Positions 13,162 to 23,951 of a stretch of DNA of 64,000 bases are shown here, piece by piece. The notes below the pieces were generated by a model. The model made no database searches and was not told where the DNA came from. It saw only the letters and a list, made by a program, of their open reading frames with translations. Positions within the stretch are counted from its first letter, which is position 1. The number at the start of each line of letters is the position of its first letter. The position numbers were made by a program, and so were the translations under genes. The DNA comes from Bog-756 sp963812525 (GTDB taxonomy: Bacteria > Actinomycetota > Acidimicrobiia > Acidimicrobiales > RAAP-2): NCBI GenBank assembly GCA_963812525.1, contig CAWEVL010000009.1:310001-374000 (forward strand). Direction: 5' to 3'.

Positions 13162-15259
13162 ATGGCTGAAGCGAGCACCCGCCACCATCCCCTGGCCAAG
13201 ACCCGGAACATCGGGATCATGGCCCATATCGACGCGGGCAAGACCACCACCACCGAGCGCATCCTCTACTACACGGGCAAGAACTACAAGATCGGCGAGG
13301 TCCACGAGGGCGCCGCCACCATGGACTGGATGCCCCAGGAGCAGGAGCGGGGCATCACCATCACGTCTGCCGCCACCACCTGTATGTGGCGGGACACAGT
13401 GATCAACATCATCGACACCCCGGGCCACGTGGACTTCACGGTGGAGGTGGAGCGCTCCCTGCGGGTGCTGGACGGCGCGGTGGCCGTCTTCGACGCCGTG
13501 GCCGGCGTGGAGCCCCAGACCGAGACGGTGTGGCGGCAGGCCGACAAGTACGCCGTCCCCCGGATCTGCTTCATCAACAAGATGGACCGGACCGGAGCCA
13601 ACTTCGACCAGTGCGTCGACATGATCAAGGACCGCCTGGACGCCACGGTGGCCGTGGTGCAGCTGCCCATCGGGGCCGAGGGTGGCTTCCGGGGCGTCGT
13701 CGACCTGGTCCACATGCGGGCCCTGGTCTGGGACGACGGCATGGGCGAGGAGTGGACCGAAGAGGAGATCCCGGCCGACCTCAAGGCCGCCGCCGAGGAG
13801 GCCCACCACCAGCTCATCGACGTGGTGTCCAACCACGACGACACGATCATGGAGAAGTACCTGGGGGACGAGGAGATCACGCCGGAGGACCTCCAGCGGG
13901 CCATCCGCACGGTCACCCTGGGCAGCCACGCCGTCCCCATCCTGTGCGGCTCGGCCTTCAAGAACAAGGGCGTCCAGCCCATGCTGGACGCCGTGGTCGA
14001 CTACCTGCCCAGCCCCCTCGACATCCCGCCCACCATGGGCACCGTCCCCCGCAAGGAGGGGGTGACCGTCGAGCGGGCGCCCGACGACACCGCCCCCTTC
14101 GCCGCCCTGGCCTTCAAGATCATGACCGACCCCTACGTCGGCAAGCTCACCTACCTGCGGGTCTACTCGGGCACGCTCACCAAGGGCTCCGGCGTGACTG
14201 AACTCCACCAAGGACCGCAAGGAGCGGATGGGCCGCATCCTCCAGATGCACGCCAACTCCCGGGAGGACCTCGACGTCACCTACGCCGGGGACATCGTGG
14301 CGGCCGTGGGGCTCAAGCAGACCACCACCGGCGACACCCTGTGCGACCCCGACAACCCGGTGATCCTCGAGTCCCTGACCTTCCCCGAGCCGGTCATCCA
14401 CGTGGCCGTGGAGCCGAAGACCAAGGCTGACCAGGACAAACTGTCCCGGGCCCTGTTCTCGCTGTCCGAGGAGGATCCCACCTTCCGTGTCCAGTCCGAC
14501 GAGGAGACCGGCCAGACGGTGATCTCCGGCATGGGCGAGCTGCACCTCGAGGTGCTGGTGGACCGCATGATGCGCGAGTTCAGCGTGGACGCCAACGTGG
14601 GCAAGCCCCAGGTGGCCTACCGCGAGACCGTCCGCAAGAAGGTCGAGAAGGTCGAGCTCCGCTACGTCCGCCAGACCGGTGGCAAGGGCCAGTACGGCCA
14701 CGTGGTCATCACCCTCGAGCCCACCGGCCCGGGCGGCGGCTACGTCTTCGAGGACAAGATCACCGGTGGGGTCATCCCCAAGGAGTACATCCCCTCGGTC
14801 AACCAGGGCATCCAGGAGTCGATCACCTCGGGTGTGCTGGCCGGCTACCCGACCGTGGACATCAAGGTGATCCTGACCTACGGCTCCTACCACGACGTGG
14901 ACTCCTCGGAGATGGCCTTCAAGATCGCCGGCTCCATGGCCATCAAGAAGGCCGCCAACCTGGCCGACCCCGTGCTCCTCGAGCCGGTCATGGCCGTCGA
15001 AGTGACCACCCCGGAGGACTACATGGGCGACGTGATCGGCGACCTGTCGGCCCGCCGGGGCAAGGTCGAGGGCATGGAGCAGCGGGGCAACAGCCACATC
15101 GTCAGGGCACAGGTACCACTGAGCGACATGTTCGGCTACGCTACTGACCTGCGCTCGCGGACCCAGGGCCGAGCCACGTACTCGATGCAGTTCCACGCCT
15201 ACAACGAGGTTCCTGAGTCGATCGCCAAGGAGATCATCGCGAAGGCGCGTGGAGAGTAG
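13162..15259 (+). CDS. fusA: Elongation factor G, one frameshift
   Basis: Translocase GTPase, about 698 aa after correction. G1 AHIDAGKTTTTERILYYTG, G2 RGITI, G3 DTPGHVDFT and G4 NKMDR are intact in the first segment. Near 14200 one extra A between GTG and CTG shifts the frame (+1). The protein resumes as NSTKDRKERMGRILQMHANS and continues through domains III-V to AKARGE. The break falls in domain II, where no family member has one, and nothing is lost, so I treat this as one functional gene. Confidence 0.92.
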
Positions 15260-15497
15260 GAGTCCGCGGCACGCAGGATCAGACAGGCGGCCCTCGCAGC
15301 ACGCGGGAGCGGCGTGCAGGACCGGCACCAGTCAGCACCAGCCACACAGCACCGTCGAGCAGAACATCGCCCGACAGTTGAGCAGCACCAGCAGCACCGC
15401 AGCACCACCGATACACGAGGAATGACGACAGGCAACCGCCTGCGTCGTGGCGGGCCCGAGGGGGTACCGCCCGAGATCAGGGAGCATTACCCCAGCC
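15260..15497 (+). promoter_or_regulatory. fusA-tuf gap with AGCACC-rich leader
   Basis: A 238-bp non-coding stretch. From about 15325 to 15410 it is dominated by CAGCACC/AGCACCR units (for example CAGCACCAGCAGCACCGCAG), giving a strand with few G runs and probably little structure. A tuf-specific promoter may lie here, but I see no convincing -35/-10 pair. Confidence 0.35.
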
Positions 15498-16685
<1,188 letters not shown>

Positions 16686-16722
16686 TCGAGCCCCGCGAAC
16701 CCAACGAGAGGACGCCGTACCC

Positions 16723-17052
16723 ATGGCCGCAGAGGGCCCCCGACAGAAGATCAGAATCCGCCTGAAGGCCTACGATCACGAGATTCTCGATCAATCCACC
16801 GAGAAGATCGTCCAGACCGTGCTCCGGACCCAGGCCAAGGTGCTGGGCCCGGTACCGCTGCCCACCGAGAAGCACCGCTACACGGTCATCCGGTCGCCCC
16901 ACAAGTACAAGGACAGCCGGGAGCACTTCGAGATGCGGGTGCACAAGCGCCTGGTGGACATCGTGGAGCACACCCCGAAGACGGTGGACTCGCTGCAGCG
17001 CCTCGACCTGCCGGCCGGGGTGGACATCGAGATCAAGATCCAGACCGTCTAG
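16723..17052 (+). CDS. rpsJ: 30S ribosomal protein S10
   Basis: S10/NusE, 109 aa with a short N-terminal extension (MAAEGPR) before KIRIRLKAYDHEILDQS. The signature GPVPLPTEKHRYTVIRSPHKY is present. It also partners NusB in antitermination. The ATG follows GAGAGGA. It sits 37 bp after tuf and is followed by a hairpin and a new promoter. Here rpsJ therefore appears to be the last gene of the str transcript rather than the head of the S10 operon. Confidence 0.97.
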   Translation: MAAEGPRQKIRIRLKAYDHEILDQSTEKIVQTVLRTQAKVLGPVPLPTEKHRYTVIRSPHKYKDSREHFEMRVHKRLVDIVEHTPKTVDSLQRLDLPAGVDIEIKIQTV

Positions 17053-17060
17053 CCGCCGAT

Positions 17061-17080
17061 CCCGGCCCCGAGCGGCCGGG
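17061..17080 (+). terminator. Hairpin after rpsJ
   Basis: CCCGGCC (17061-17067) / GGCCGGG (17074-17080) with a 6-nt loop, 8 bp after the rpsJ stop. A second possible pairing of CCCCG/CGGGG runs follows to about 17105. There is no T tract. Position suggests termination or attenuation of the str transcript. Confidence 0.5.
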
Positions 17081-17105
17081 ACGGGGTCGGGAACCCCGGG
17101 CCCCG

Positions 17106-17134
17106 TTGTACGGCCGAGAGGGATGGTATACAGT
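17106..17134 (+). promoter_or_regulatory. Promoter upstream of rplC
   Basis: TTGTAC (17106-17111), 17-bp spacer, TACAGT (17129-17134), inside a short AT-rich island (GGTATACAGTAATCAG) that stands out in this GC-rich region. It would drive rplC onwards with a leader of about 280 nt. Confidence 0.6.
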
Positions 17135-17228
17135 AATCAGTCGGCCCGGTTCCGGGTCCAACTATGTGAGTAGGACGTGTTCGAGCGCCCGTCAGCAGTG
17201 GCGGGGACCTCGGACCAAACCAGGCGAG

Positions 17229-17258
17229 CGCTCCGCTCGGGTCTCTCCGAGCGGAGCG
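17229..17258 (+). promoter_or_regulatory. 12-bp perfect hairpin in rplC leader
   Basis: CGCTCCGCTCGG (17229-17240), loop GTCTCT, CCGAGCGGAGCG (17247-17258). It lies about 110 nt into the predicted rplC leader and 160 nt before the gene. The rest of the 369-bp rpsJ-rplC gap (17053-17421) shows no coding potential. Candidate site for ribosomal-protein autoregulation or attenuation, as L4 does for S10 leaders in other bacteria; that function is inferred only. Confidence 0.55.
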
Positions 17259-17421
17259 TCTGCGTGCAAGCCGATGCGGAGTCGGACGCCTCGGTCGTGC
17301 CGGCAGAGCACGGTGAACAGTTGCCGTGAGCAGGGTTCTGTCCAGTAGCAGCAGTGCCGCAACACCCGATCGACACCGGCCGGTGTCGACCAGAACGAAG
17401 AGTCGAGACGGAGAAGCTCCA

Positions 17422-18085
17422 GTGGCCACCAAGGCGATCGTGGGCGAAAAAGTGGGAATGACCCAGATCTGGGACGACCAGCACCGGGCGATACCGGTGA
17501 CGGTGGTGCGCGTGGCGCCGGTCCGGGTCGTGCAGGTCAAGACCCCCGAACGAGAGGGCTATTCCGCCCTGCAGGTGACCTGGGGCCATCGCCGGGCGAC
17601 GACGCTGACCAAGCCCGAGCAGGGCCACTTCGACAAGGCCGGCGTGGATCCCGGGCCGCCGGCTGGTCGAGCTGCGCCTCGACGACGCCTCCGAGTACGA
17701 GGTGGGGCAGCAGCTGACCGCCGACCTCCTGCAGGCGGGCGAGCTGGTGGACGCCATCGCCGTGTCCAAGGGGAAGGGCTTCGCCGGGGCCATGAAGCGC
17801 CACAACTTCAAGGGCCAGGGGGCGTCCCACGGAAACCACAAGAAGCACCGCTCGCCGGGCTCGATCGGGGCCTGCGCCACGCCGGCCCGGGTGTTCAAGG
17901 GCACCCGTATGGCCGGTCGGATGGGTGGCCAGCAGGTGACCACGCTCAACCTGGAGATCGTCCAGGCCGACCCGGAGCGGGAGCTGATCCTGGTCAAAGG
18001 GGCGGTGCCCGGTCCCCGGGGCGGCATCGTGGTCCTGCGGGACGCGGTGAAGACCCCGTTGGTCAAGGGAGGGAAGGCATCATGA
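17422..18085 (+). CDS. rplC: 50S ribosomal protein L3, one frameshift
   Basis: Peptidyl-transferase-centre assembly protein, about 220 aa. GTG at 17422 with GGAG 9 bp upstream opens ATKAIVGEKVGMTQIWDD. Near 17655 the frame moves +1 (one extra C in a GGGCCGCCGG run). The protein resumes RRLVELRLDD and continues through KGFAGAMKRHNFKGQGASHG and TPARVFKGTRMAGRMGG to the TGA overlapping rplD (ATGA). Confidence 0.9.
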
Positions 18086-18858
18086 GCGCCCACCGACGCC
18101 GCCGCCATCGACCTCGAGACCGCCTCCCCGTCGGAGGTCCGCCGCTTCCTCCGCCCCGCCCCGCAGCATCGCACGGCGACCCGCCGCTCGATCGACGGCG
18201 CCGAGCTCGGTCCCGGTGGACCTCGAGCCGTCGCTGTTCGGCATCGAACCCAACCTGGCCGTGCTCCACCAGGTGGTCACGGCCCAGCTGGCCGCCGCCC
18301 GCTCGGGCACCCAGTCCACCAAGACCCGGGCCGAGGTCCGGGGCGGCGGGGCCAAGCCGTTCCGCCAGAAGGGCACCGGACGGGCCCGCGCCGGCTCGTC
18401 CCGCTCGCCCGATCTGGGTGGGCGGTGGCGTGGCCCTCGGGCCCAAGCCCCGCTCCTACGCCCAGAAGACGCCCAAGAAGATGATCCAGCTGGCCCTGCG
18501 CTCGGCCCTGTCGGACCGGGCCTCCCAGGGACGGGTGGTCGTGGTCGACGCCTGGACCTTCGAGGTCCCGAGCACCAAGGCGGCCATCGCCGCCCTGGCC
18601 GCCCTGGGCACCTCCGGCCGGGTGCTGGTGGTGTTGGGGGACGAGGACGGCTACGCCGACCGCTCGTTCGGCAACCTGCCCGAGGTCCAGACCATCATGG
18701 TCGGCGAGCTCAACGCCTACGACATCCTGGTCAACGACTGGCTGGTGTTCACCGACGAGACCCTGCCCGGCGGCGCCGCCCGCCGAGCCGGCCGAGCCCG
18801 GCCGCCACACCGACCGCGCGATGAGCCCGCCGCCGAGGAAGAAGGAGGCGGGTCATGA
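18082..18858 (+). CDS. rplD: 50S ribosomal protein L4, three frameshifts
   Basis: L4, lining the exit tunnel. The corrected protein begins MSATDAAAIDLETASPSEV, then after a poorly conserved segment reads VDLEPSLFGIEPNLAVLHQV, the universal AARSGTQSTKTRAEVRGGGA and KPFRQKGTGRARAGSSRSP, then IWVGGGVALGPKPRSYAQKT. Three +1 shifts are needed, near 18090, 18212 and 18415, each removable by dropping one base. The last 25 codons are uncertain. The frame ending at the TGA overlapping rplW is Arg/Pro-rich with poor GC3 at first, while another frame reads AEPAEPGRHTDRA, so a further compensating error is possible. Confidence 0.82.
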   Translation: MSAHRRRRHRPRDRLPVGGPPLPPPRPAASHGDPPLDRRRRARSRWTSSRRCSASNPTWPCSTRWSRPSWPPPARAPSPPRPGPRSGAAGPSRSARRAPDGPAPARPARPIWVGGGVALGPKPRSYAQKTPKKMIQLALRSALSDRASQGRVVVVDAWTFEVPSTKAAIAALAALGTSGRVLVVLGDEDGYADRSFGNLPEVQTIMVGELNAYDILVNDWLVFTDETLPGGAARRAGRARPPHRPRDEPAAEEEGGGS

Positions 18859-19145
18859 GAGATCCCCACAACGTGCTGATCCGACCGGTGGTCTCGGAGA
18901 AGTCGTACTCCCTGATGGACAACAACGTCTATGTCTTCGTGGTCGACCCCACGGCCACCAAGATCGACGTCCGCCACGCGGTGGAGCAGGCCTTCAACGT
19001 CCGGGTGGACAAGGTCAACACCCTCAACCGCAAGGGCAAGACCAAGCGCAACCGCAAGAGCAACTCGCTCGGCCACCGTCCCGACACCAAGCGGGCCATC
19101 GTCACCCTCCACGAGGGTGACTCGATCGACCTCTTCGAGAACTGA
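18855..19145 (+). CDS. rplW: 50S ribosomal protein L23
   Basis: Exit-site protein and docking point for trigger factor and SRP, 96 aa. RDPHNVLIRPVVSEKSYSLM opens it and DVRHAVEQAFNVRVDKVNTL forms the conserved core. ATG overlaps the rplD stop and has GGAGG upstream. Uninterrupted, with an 17-bp gap to rplB. Confidence 0.96.
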   Translation: MRDPHNVLIRPVVSEKSYSLMDNNVYVFVVDPTATKIDVRHAVEQAFNVRVDKVNTLNRKGKTKRNRKSNSLGHRPDTKRAIVTLHEGDSIDLFEN

Positions 19146-19162
19146 GAGACCGGGTCCCGACC

Positions 19163-20000
19163 ATGCCACTCCGCTCACGCAAGCCCACCAGCGCCGGGAG
19201 GCGCTTCCAGACCGTCTCGGACTTCTCCGAGATCACCCGGGACCGTCCCGAGAAGTCCCTGCTGGCCCCCAAGCCGTCGCACCGGCGGGCGCAACAGCCA
19301 CGGCCGCAAGACGTCCCGCCACCGCGGCGGCGGTCACAAGCAGCAGTACCGGATCATCGACTTCAAACGGGACAAGGACGGGGTGCCGGCCAAGGTGGCC
19401 GCCATCGAGTACGACCCCAACCGCAATGCCCGGATCGCCCTACTCCACTACCTGGACGGCGAGAAGCGGTACATCCTGGCCCCCGCCCAGGTCTCGGTGG
19501 GCGACCGCCTCCAGTCGGGCCAGGGCGCCGAGATCCGCCCCGGCAACGCCCTCCCGCTGCGCTACATCCCGGTCGGCTCGGTCATCCACAACGTGGAGCT
19601 CCGCCCCGGCGGCGGCGGCAAGATGGCCCGCGGGGCGGGCATGAGCGTGCAGCTGGTGGCCAAGGAGGGTGCGTTCGCCACCCTCCGCCTGCCCTCCACC
19701 GAGATGCGTCGGGTCTCCATCGACTGCCGGGGCACCCTGGGCACGGTGGGCAACTCCGAGGCCGAGCTGATCAAGATCGGCAAGGCCGGCCGCAACCGCT
19801 GGAAGGGCAAGCGCCCGCAGACCCGAGGCGTGGCCATGAACCCGGTGGACCACCCGCTCGGCGGCGGCGAAGGCAAGACCTCCGGTGGTCGCCACCCGGT
19901 GTCGCCGTGGGGCCAGCCCGAGGGCCGTACCCGGGCCCGCAACAAGGACTCCGACAAGATGATCGTCCGCCGGCGCCGCACCCGCGGTGCCCGGCGGTAG
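19163..20000 (+). CDS. rplB: 50S ribosomal protein L2, one frameshift
   Basis: L2, essential for subunit association and the peptidyl-transferase centre, about 278 aa. PLRSRKPTSAGRRFQTVSDF leads to LLAPKPS. There an extra C at about 19280 shifts the frame +1, and it resumes TGGRNSHGRKTSRHRGGGHK. The C-terminal signature with the catalytically important His (VAMNPVDHPLGGGEGKTSGG) is present. The break is in the best conserved part of the protein, so it is almost certainly a base-call error. Confidence 0.93.
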
Positions 20001-20023
20001 GAAGACAGAGGGAACGTCACACT

Positions 20024-20302
20024 ATGCCGCGCAGCCTGAAGAAGGGTCCGTTCGTGGACGACCACCTGCTCAAGAAGGTGGACGCCCTCAACGCGGCCGG
20101 GGACAAGAAGGTCATCAAGACCTGGTCCCGCCGTTCCACGATCATCCCGGACATGGTCGGCCACACCATCGCCGTGCACGACGGCCGCAAGCACATCCCG
20201 GTCTATGTCACCGAGTCGATGGTCGGCCACAAGCTCGGCGAGTTCGCCCCCACCCGGACCTTCAAGTTCCATGCCGGCCAAGAGCGGGCGGGGAGGCGCT
20301 GA
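20024..20302 (+). CDS. rpsS: 30S ribosomal protein S19
   Basis: Head protein of the 30S subunit, 92 aa, standard. PRSLKKGPFVDDHLLKKVD opens it and HIPVYVTESMVGHKLGEFAP is conserved. ATG with GAGGGAA upstream. Ends 1 bp before the rplV GTG. Confidence 0.97.
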   Translation: MPRSLKKGPFVDDHLLKKVDALNAAGDKKVIKTWSRRSTIIPDMVGHTIAVHDGRKHIPVYVTESMVGHKLGEFAPTRTFKFHAGQERAGRR

Positions 20303-20303
20303 C

Positions 20304-21081
20304 GTGCCCGGAGTGAAGACCAACGAGCGGGAGGGGACCCGTGCCGTCCTCCGCCACAGCCGGATGTCGGCCAGCAAGGTGCGCCAGGTGCTGGATCTCA
20401 TCCGCGGCCAGGACGTCGACGCGGCGGCCGAGATCCTGTCCCTGGGCGACCGCGAGGCCGCCGTCACGGTGGGCAAGGTCCTGGCCTCGGCCGTGGCCAA
20501 CGCCGTCCACAACGACGGGCTGGACGCCGAGGAGCTGTTCGTCTCGGCCTGCTACGCCGACGAGGGCAGCACGCTCAAGCGGTGGCGGCCCCGGGCCCGG
20601 GGCCGGGCCACCCGGATCCGCAAGCGGACCTCGCACATCACCATCATCGTGAGCCGGCTCCCCGAGGACCGGATCGCCCGTCGCCGGGCCAAGCAGGCGG
20701 CCAACACCTCCCAGCGGTCGCGCCGCGTGGCCGGCTCCCGCCGGCGCCAGCGGGCGGAGTCCACCGCCGACCGGCCACCCCGACGGCCGACGAGCAGGAC
20801 ACCGGTGCCGAGGCATGGGACGAGGAGGCCACCCACGCCGACGACCTGGTCACCGAGACCGAGGCCGGCCCGCTGGAGGAGTCGGACCTCGACGCCGACA
20901 CCGAGGGTGCCGACGAGGCCACCCCCGCCGACGACCTGGTCACCGAGACCGAGGCCGGCCCGCTGGAGGCGTCGGACCTCGACCCCGACACCGAGGGTGC
21001 CGACGAGGACACCGGCGAGGCCTCCGACCAGGACGTAGACGAAGACACGACGGCGACAGCGCCGAAGAGAAGGGCAAGTAG
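20304..21081 (+). CDS. rplV: 50S ribosomal protein L22 with long acidic tail, frame-disrupted
   Basis: Exit-tunnel protein. GTG 20304 opens PGVKTNEREGTRAVLRHSRM. The L22 core runs to about residue 115 (RARGRATRIRKRTSHITIIV). An unusual tail follows. After TAD near 20781 the frame changes by -1 and reads ATPTADEQDTGAEAWDEE, then two near-identical 30-residue units (ADDLVTETEAGPLE[E/A]SDL...) encoded by a 90-bp tandem duplication (20837-20926, 20927-21016). The end is uncertain. A further -1 near 21040 would give DSAEEKGK and the TAG at 21079-21081 just before rpsC; without it the frame runs 16 bp into rpsC. The core is certain, the tail is partly reconstructed. Confidence 0.82.
20837..21016 (+). 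repeat. 90-bp tandem duplication in rplV tail
   Basis: Two direct copies of 90 bp, starting GCCGACGACCTGGTCACC, at 20837 and 20927, differing at only a few positions in the first 80 bases. Each encodes one acidic 30-residue unit. The near identity suggests recent duplication or strong constraint. Sequence collapse or expansion in assembly cannot be excluded. Confidence 0.85.
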
Positions 21082-22050
21082 ATGGGCCAGAAGGTAAATC
21101 CGTACGGGTTTCGACTCGGCGTCACCACCGACTGGAAGTCGCGCTGGTTCGAGGAGCGCAACTACCAGAACTGCGTGATCGAGGACTGGGAGATCCGGGA
21201 CTACCTGATGTCGCAGCTCGAGTCGGCCGCGGTCAGCCGGATCGAGATCGAGCGCACCCGAGACCGCCTGCGGGTGGACATCCACACCGCCCGGCCGGGC
21301 ATCGTCATCGGCCGCCGGGGAGCCGAGGCCGACCGGCTGAAGAAGAAGATCGAGGAGATCACCGGGCTCAACAACCGGATCCAGCTCAACATCCAGGAGA
21401 TCAAGCAGCCCGAGCTCGACGCGGCGCTGATCGCCCAGGGGATCTGCGACCAGCTGGCCCGCCGGGTGGCGTTCCGCCGGGCCATGAAGCGCTCCATCCA
21501 GACGGTACAGAAGGCCGGTGCCCTCGGGGTGCGGGTGCAGTGCTCGGGCCGACTGGGTGGCTCGGAGATGTCCCGCAAGGAGTCCTACCGCGAGGGCCGG
21601 GTACCGCTGCACACGCTGCGGGCCGACATCGACTACGGCTTCCGCGAGGCCAAGACCACCTTCGGCCGGATCGGCGTGAAGGTGTGGATCTACAAGGGCG
21701 ACATCCTCCCCTACAAGATCTCCACCGAGGACAAGATCACCCGTGAGGCAGCGATGGCCGTGGGGGAGACCTCGGGCCAGGGCGGCGACGCGCCCCGCCG
21801 CCTGATCACCGCCGGCGGCGGACGCCGCCGGGCCGAGCAGGGCGCACCGGGCAGCGTGGTCACCGTGGAGGGCGATTCCACCGGCGAGACCGAGATCCCC
21901 GAGGGCCTGGTGGACCGCTCGGCCGCCGACATCGCCGCCCCGCCGGCCGTGCCCGACGAGCTCGAGCGCATCCTGACCGAGGACGAGGAGATCGAGCGCC
22001 GCACCCGCGAGCACCACGAGACCCCGCACTTCCGCAAGGAGGTGGACTGA
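21082..22050 (+). CDS. rpsC: 30S ribosomal protein S3 with C-terminal extension
   Basis: mRNA-entry-site protein with helicase role, 322 aa against a usual 210-280. MGQKVNPYGFRLGVTTDWKS opens it; the KH domain (RPGIVIGRRGAEADRLKKKI) and the C-terminal S3 domain (KVWIYKGDILPYK) are intact. From about residue 225 there is a Gly/Ala/Arg then Glu/Asp-rich extension ending RREHHETPHFRKEVD-like. It is uninterrupted, which shows that long acidic extensions here are not just artefacts of frame errors. ATG follows directly on the rplV end. Confidence 0.96.
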   Translation: MGQKVNPYGFRLGVTTDWKSRWFEERNYQNCVIEDWEIRDYLMSQLESAAVSRIEIERTRDRLRVDIHTARPGIVIGRRGAEADRLKKKIEEITGLNNRIQLNIQEIKQPELDAALIAQGICDQLARRVAFRRAMKRSIQTVQKAGALGVRVQCSGRLGGSEMSRKESYREGRVPLHTLRADIDYGFREAKTTFGRIGVKVWIYKGDILPYKISTEDKITREAAMAVGETSGQGGDAPRRLITAGGGRRRAEQGAPGSVVTVEGDSTGETEIPEGLVDRSAADIAAPPAVPDELERILTEDEEIERRTREHHETPHFRKEVD

Positions 22051-22051
22051 C

Positions 22052-22488
22052 ATGTTGATGCCCCGCAAGGTCAAGTACCGCAAGCAGCAACGCGGCCGGA
22101 TGGGCGGCAAGGCCAAGGGCGGCAGCGACGTCACCTTCGGCGACTTCGGCATCCAGGCCCTCGAGCCGGCCTGGCTGACGGCCCGCCAGATCGAGGCGGC
22201 CCGTATCGCCATGACCCGTCACGTGAAGCGTGGTGGGAAGGTGTGGATCCGGGTCTTCCCGGACCGGCCCGTCACCCAGAAGCCGGCCGAGACCCGGATG
22301 GGCTCGGGCAAGGGCAACCCCGAGCACTGGGTGGCCGTGGTCAAGCCCGGCCGCATCCTGTTCGAGCTGGCCGGGGTGGAGCCGGAGTTGGCCAAGGAGG
22401 CCATGGACCGGGCCATCCAGAAGCTGCCGTTCAAGGCCCGCTTCGTGATCCGGCCCGGGACCCACGGCACGCCGGAGGTGCAGGTCTG

Positions 22489-22489
<1 letters not shown>
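22052..22489 (+). CDS. rplP: 50S ribosomal protein L16
   Basis: L16 at the A-site tRNA elbow, 145 aa, typical. Opens MLMPRKVKYRKQQRGRMGGK, with KVWIRVFPDRPVTQKPAETR and MGSGKGNPEHWVAVVKPGR. ATG 22052 matches the family start better than the ATG two codons later. TGATG overlap with rpmC. Confidence 0.97.
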
Positions 22490-22994
<505 letters not shown>

Positions 22995-22995
<1 letters not shown>

Positions 22996-23279
22996 TGGCT
23001 GACGAAGAGACCGCCCCCGGACCCGAGCGGGCCAACGCCCGCAAGGTGCGTGAGGGCCTGGTGGTGTCCGACGCCATGGAGGCCACGGTGGTGGTGGCCG
23101 TCATCGAGCGGGTCCGCCATCCCCGGTACGGCAAGACCGTCCAGCGGACCAAGCGCCTCTACGCCCACGATGCCGACAACTCCGCCAAGGTGGGGGACCG
23201 GGTCCGGGTGGTGGAGACCCGTCCACTGTCCAAGCTCAAGCGCTGGCGGCTGTCCGAAGTGCTGGAGCGTGCCCGATGA
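22995..23279 (+). CDS. rpsQ: 30S ribosomal protein S17
   Basis: S17, 94 aa. After a short acidic lead (ADEETAPGPERANARKVREG) the core reads VVSDAMEATVVVAVIERVRH and YGKTVQRTKRLYAHD. ATG overlaps the rpmC stop; its own stop overlaps the rplN ATG (ATGA). Confidence 0.97.
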
Positions 23280-23644
23280 TCCAGCAGGAATCCCGACTAC
23301 GGGTGGCCGACAACTCCGGTGCCAGGGAGGTCCTCTGCATCAAGGTGCTGGGCGGCTCCCGCCGACGCTACGCCTCGATCGGCGACGTCTTCGTGGCCAC
23401 GGTGAAAGACGCCATCCCGGGTGCCGCGGTCAAGAAGGGCGACGTCGTGAAGTGCGTCGTCGTCCGTACCAAGAAGGAGAAGCGGCGTCCCGACGGCAGC
23501 TACATCCGCTTCGACGAGAACGCCGCGGTGCTCATCAACGACCAGCAGCAGCCACGGGGGACCCGGATCTTCGGCCCCGTGGGACGCGAGCTGCGGGACA
23601 AGCGCTTCATGCGCATCGTCTCGCTGGCACCGGAGGTGCTCTAG
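23276..23644 (+). CDS. rplN: 50S ribosomal protein L14
   Basis: L14, 122 aa, the canonical length. MIQQESRLRVADNSGAREVL opens it; GTRIFGPVGRELRDKRFMRI closes the conserved core. Overlaps rpsQ by 4 bp; rplX begins directly after the stop. Confidence 0.98.
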   Translation: MIQQESRLRVADNSGAREVLCIKVLGGSRRRYASIGDVFVATVKDAIPGAAVKKGDVVKCVVVRTKKEKRRPDGSYIRFDENAAVLINDQQQPRGTRIFGPVGRELRDKRFMRIVSLAPEVL

Positions 23645-23951
23645 ATGCGAATTCGAAAAGGTGACAAGGTCCAGGTGCTCTCGGGCAAGGACAAGGGCAA
23701 GCAGGCCAGCGTGGTCCGTGCCCTGCCGGCCGAGGGTACGGGTCATCGTGGAAGGCGTGCACGTGGCCAAGCGTCACGCCAAGCCCACCCGCGCCACCAT
23801 GCAGGGCGGGGTGATCGACAAGTTCATGCCGGTCTCGGTGTCCTCGGTGGCCATCGTGTGCGGCAACTGCGGGCCCACCCGGATCGGGATGCGCCTCGAC
23901 GAACAGGGTCGCAAGGTCCGGTTCTGCAAGAAGTGCGGAGGTGACCTGTGA
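23645..23951 (+). CDS. rplX: 50S ribosomal protein L24, one frameshift
   Basis: Assembly initiator of the large subunit, about 101 aa. MRIRKGDKVQVLSGKDKGKQ is followed by ASVVRALPAEG. An extra A near 23737 (GGT A CGG) shifts the frame +1, then RVIVEGVHVAKRHAKPTRAT. The C-terminal part has a four-Cys zinc-like motif (CGNCGPTRIG...CKKCGG), as in zinc-type L24. TGATG overlap with rplE. Confidence 0.92.
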
